Of a stretch of 15,344 nucleotides of DNA, positions 13,741-15,344 are shown piece after piece (position 1 is the stretch's first letter; each line of letters opens with the position of its first letter). Source of the stretch: an uncultured Brachyspira sp. (lineage in GTDB: Bacteria; Spirochaetota; Brachyspiria; Brachyspirales; Brachyspiraceae); assembly GCA_934725655.1 (NCBI GenBank), contig CAKVCJ010000017.1, forward strand, positions 1-15,344, in the 5' to 3' direction. The position numbers and the translations under genes were made by a program. The notes under the pieces were generated by a model that was given only the letters and a program-made list of their open reading frames with translations, searched no databases and was not told where the DNA came from.

Positions 13741-14023
13741 TACAAAAATAGGATAATACTTTTATATGAAACAATTATATTTTCTTAATGCATTTATTGT
13801 TATAAATATATTATCAAATTTTTACAGCCTTCTCTTTACGGATTTCATCAATCTTTTTAGCTTTCGTTTATGATTTAGAAAAAGCGAAACTATTTTAAAT
13901 TTTTTAAATTATTCTTTTAAATTCAATTTTATAGCTCAATAACAAAACAGCACAAAATGTATATTGATATATTAATAAAAAATGTTATTATATATAATAT
14001 TATAATATGTATATATAAATTTT
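13741..14023. other. Divergent AT-rich spacer
   Basis: This gap separates the minus-strand antiporter leader from the plus-strand unknown gene. It holds no gene I can support. About 13820-13890 is noticeably richer in G/C than the rest and contains a short coding-like fragment on the minus strand. The last 60 bases are almost pure A/T with several overlapping TATAAT-like hexamers (for example 13993-13998 and 14001-14006), so the promoter of the unknown gene cannot be placed with certainty. Confidence 0.5.
13814..13867 (-). pseudogene. Possible remnant of a protein C-terminus
   Basis: On the minus strand this segment reads TKAKKIDEIRKEKAVKI followed by a stop, in a strip with coding-like composition inside A/T-only DNA. 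There is no start codon, and an in-frame stop (TAA) lies directly before it, preceded by SFAFSKS. It could be the decayed end of a gene or chance. I do not recognise the source. Confidence 0.2.
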
Positions 14024-15310
14024 ATGAATATTGAATTTTTACTTAGTGCTAAATTTAATAGGGCCCTTCCTACAAAAGACAGACTATTTAAATCAATAGT
14101 GTCATCTCTAAATGAAGTAAATATTAACCCTCTTGTAATGCTATCAGAATATTCTATATTAGATGAAGAAAACTCAAGTACATTAATATACTCTTTTCAC
14201 CCAGCTTCTAATCCCGTGTATTTTGAATATAAAGAGGGCACATTATATGTAACTATTAATAGCGGTATTTTTGGTGCTGGGTATCATAGATTTATCATTT
14301 CCGTATTAGGCAGGATTTCAACAAGATTAGATATTGTATTTAAAGAAGATGAAACATATAAAGACTACAGCGGATATTTTAAAGAAAAAAAATTTGATAA
14401 ATTAAAAAATTTCTTTGCAGCAGCATTGAATGAATATTCAGAGAATTTGCTTGCTAATGAAGAGTTTAAAGACTTTATGATATCTATGCCTTATGATTAT
14501 CCTATGATAGAAAAAGAATATTATGCACTTTCGCCTTTGGGATATTGGGGCAAGTCTTGGTTTAATAATTTAGTTAATGCTCCTTTAGAAGATAAATATA
14601 ATTTTGCAAGAGAGTTCTTTATTTGGAATGATGAAGCGATTAATGCTGATTTTTGGTTTAAGAGTTTAAATAGCATTATATGGCTTTATTTCCCATTTAG
14701 AGAGATTATAGATGATAAAGAGAGAGATGTATATAAACAAATAATTTACTGTTTTCAAGAGGCTTATAAAAAAGATAAGACTTTACCATATCCTTGGAAG
14801 ATACTTTCTGATATAGCATATTATTTAGATGATGATAATTTAGCTAAATTTATAGAAGCTAATAAACAAAATAGCATTCAAATGGTTAATACAGACATTG
14901 GGTTTAGAAAAGAGAAGGCAAGATATTCCATTGCTGGCGGATTTTATATTACACTTCCTATGAGTTTTAATATTTACAGAGATGATAAGACTTTGGTAGA
15001 GTTTAAGAATATACATACCTATATTGCTATGCAGGTATATTCTTTTGCAAACGAAGAGATTGATGCTATAATGGAATATGTTATAAAGCAAATGGATGTT
15101 ACAAAAGAAGATAAAGGCGAGCTTACAGATATAAAAATAAAAGGTATAAAATCTGCTGTATACAAAAAATCTATAGATAATGATGATTATGTATTTACTG
15201 TAGTAGCTGTTTCAAAAAGCTTAGCACTTCTTGCATGGTTTACATACAACGGCAAAGAAAATGAAGAATTATGCATAGAGGCAATAAAGTCTATAAGCAT
15301 AGATAATTAA
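14024..15310 (+). CDS. Hypothetical protein with a possible DcrB/DUF1795-like C-terminal domain
   Basis: I do not recognise this 428-residue protein with confidence. It has no signal peptide or transmembrane segment, so it is probably cytoplasmic. Residues about 1-110 look like an alpha/beta domain. Residues about 120-290 are helical and rich in aromatics (YFPFREII, YPWKILSDIAYYL). Residues about 295-428 (GGFYITLPMSFNIYRD...IKGIKSAVYKKSIDNDDYVFTVVAVSKSLALLAWFTY) resemble the DcrB/PsbP-like (DUF1795) fold by strand pattern only. There is no purine-rich ribosome site before the ATG; a TATAAA at 14014-14019 would place the transcript start near the ATG, so a leaderless mRNA is possible. Its stop overlaps the apparent stop of a convergent gene at the window end. 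Confidence 0.75.
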   Translation: MNIEFLLSAKFNRALPTKDRLFKSIVSSLNEVNINPLVMLSEYSILDEENSSTLIYSFHPASNPVYFEYKEGTLYVTINSGIFGAGYHRFIISVLGRISTRLDIVFKEDETYKDYSGYFKEKKFDKLKNFFAAALNEYSENLLANEEFKDFMISMPYDYPMIEKEYYALSPLGYWGKSWFNNLVNAPLEDKYNFAREFFIWNDEAINADFWFKSLNSIIWLYFPFREIIDDKERDVYKQIIYCFQEAYKKDKTLPYPWKILSDIAYYLDDDNLAKFIEANKQNSIQMVNTDIGFRKEKARYSIAGGFYITLPMSFNIYRDDKTLVEFKNIHTYIAMQVYSFANEEIDAIMEYVIKQMDVTKEDKGELTDIKIKGIKSAVYKKSIDNDDYVFTVVAVSKSLALLAWFTYNGKENEELCIEAIKSISIDN

Positions 15311-15344
15311 TTCTTCATATTAGCGTCTTCAAAATACACTCTGC
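15307..15344 (-). CDS. 3' end of a minus-strand gene running out of the window
   Basis: On the minus strand the last bases read RVYFEDANMKN and a TAA at 15309-15307, open to the window edge. Other minus frames hit stops at once. The codons match those of the window's genes. If real, it meets the upstream plus-strand gene tail-to-tail with a 3-nt overlap. Eleven codons cannot identify a product. Confidence 0.4.
   Translation of the reverse strand, partial: RVYFEDANMKN

Noticed and set aside
1..15344. Insertion sequence, phage, CRISPR array or tRNA
   Set aside because: No transposase, integrase, regular spaced direct repeats or cloverleaf was seen on either strand.

Overview
The base composition is very AT-rich, with AAT/AAA-heavy codons, poly-Asn runs and short AT-rich intergenic gaps. 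Together with the gene set (Skp/OmpH-like periplasmic protein, lipoprotein with TpLRR/BspA-type repeats, bifunctional PBP, split transketolase), this suggests an anaerobic host-associated spirochaete, most likely Brachyspira. That assignment is inference from style and content, not from a marker gene. Nothing here looks like a mobile element, and there is no tRNA, rRNA or CRISPR array.

Left part (1-5151, all on +): an OmpH/Skp-like exported protein; an independent RNA gene of about 195 nt with its own near-consensus promoter, read here as 6S RNA; an RsuA/RluB-type pseudouridine synthase with a lysine/serine-rich tail; a leucine-rich-repeat lipoprotein; and a phosphoglucomutase/phosphomannomutase. 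Convincing rho-independent hairpins separate most of these, so they look like single-gene units.

Middle part (5259-7407, +): one promoter leads into a 123-residue protein that is essentially poly-aspartate with regularly spaced Phe/Tyr. After it come an Asn/Lys-rich small protein with a CxxC...HxxC zinc-site candidate, and an argJ homologue whose start overlaps the previous stop. The argJ product keeps the autoprocessing site but has a degenerate C-terminus. It meets a PBP1A-type gene tail-to-tail with a 4-nt overlap.

Right part (7404-13740, -): the PBP1A-type glycosyltransferase/transpeptidase; the two halves of a split transketolase as an operon with its own promoter and terminator; and an NhaC-family antiporter. 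Upstream of the antiporter lies the most interesting structure in the window: a near-consensus promoter, a 16-codon leader ORF, a potential antiterminator and a terminator whose stem pairs fully only in the minus-strand RNA, all before the antiporter start. It looks like an undescribed attenuator or riboregulator.

Far right (13741-15344): an AT-rich gap with a short coding-like remnant, then an unrecognised 428-residue protein on +. The last 38 bases appear to be the 3' end of a minus-strand gene whose stop overlaps the stop of that protein.
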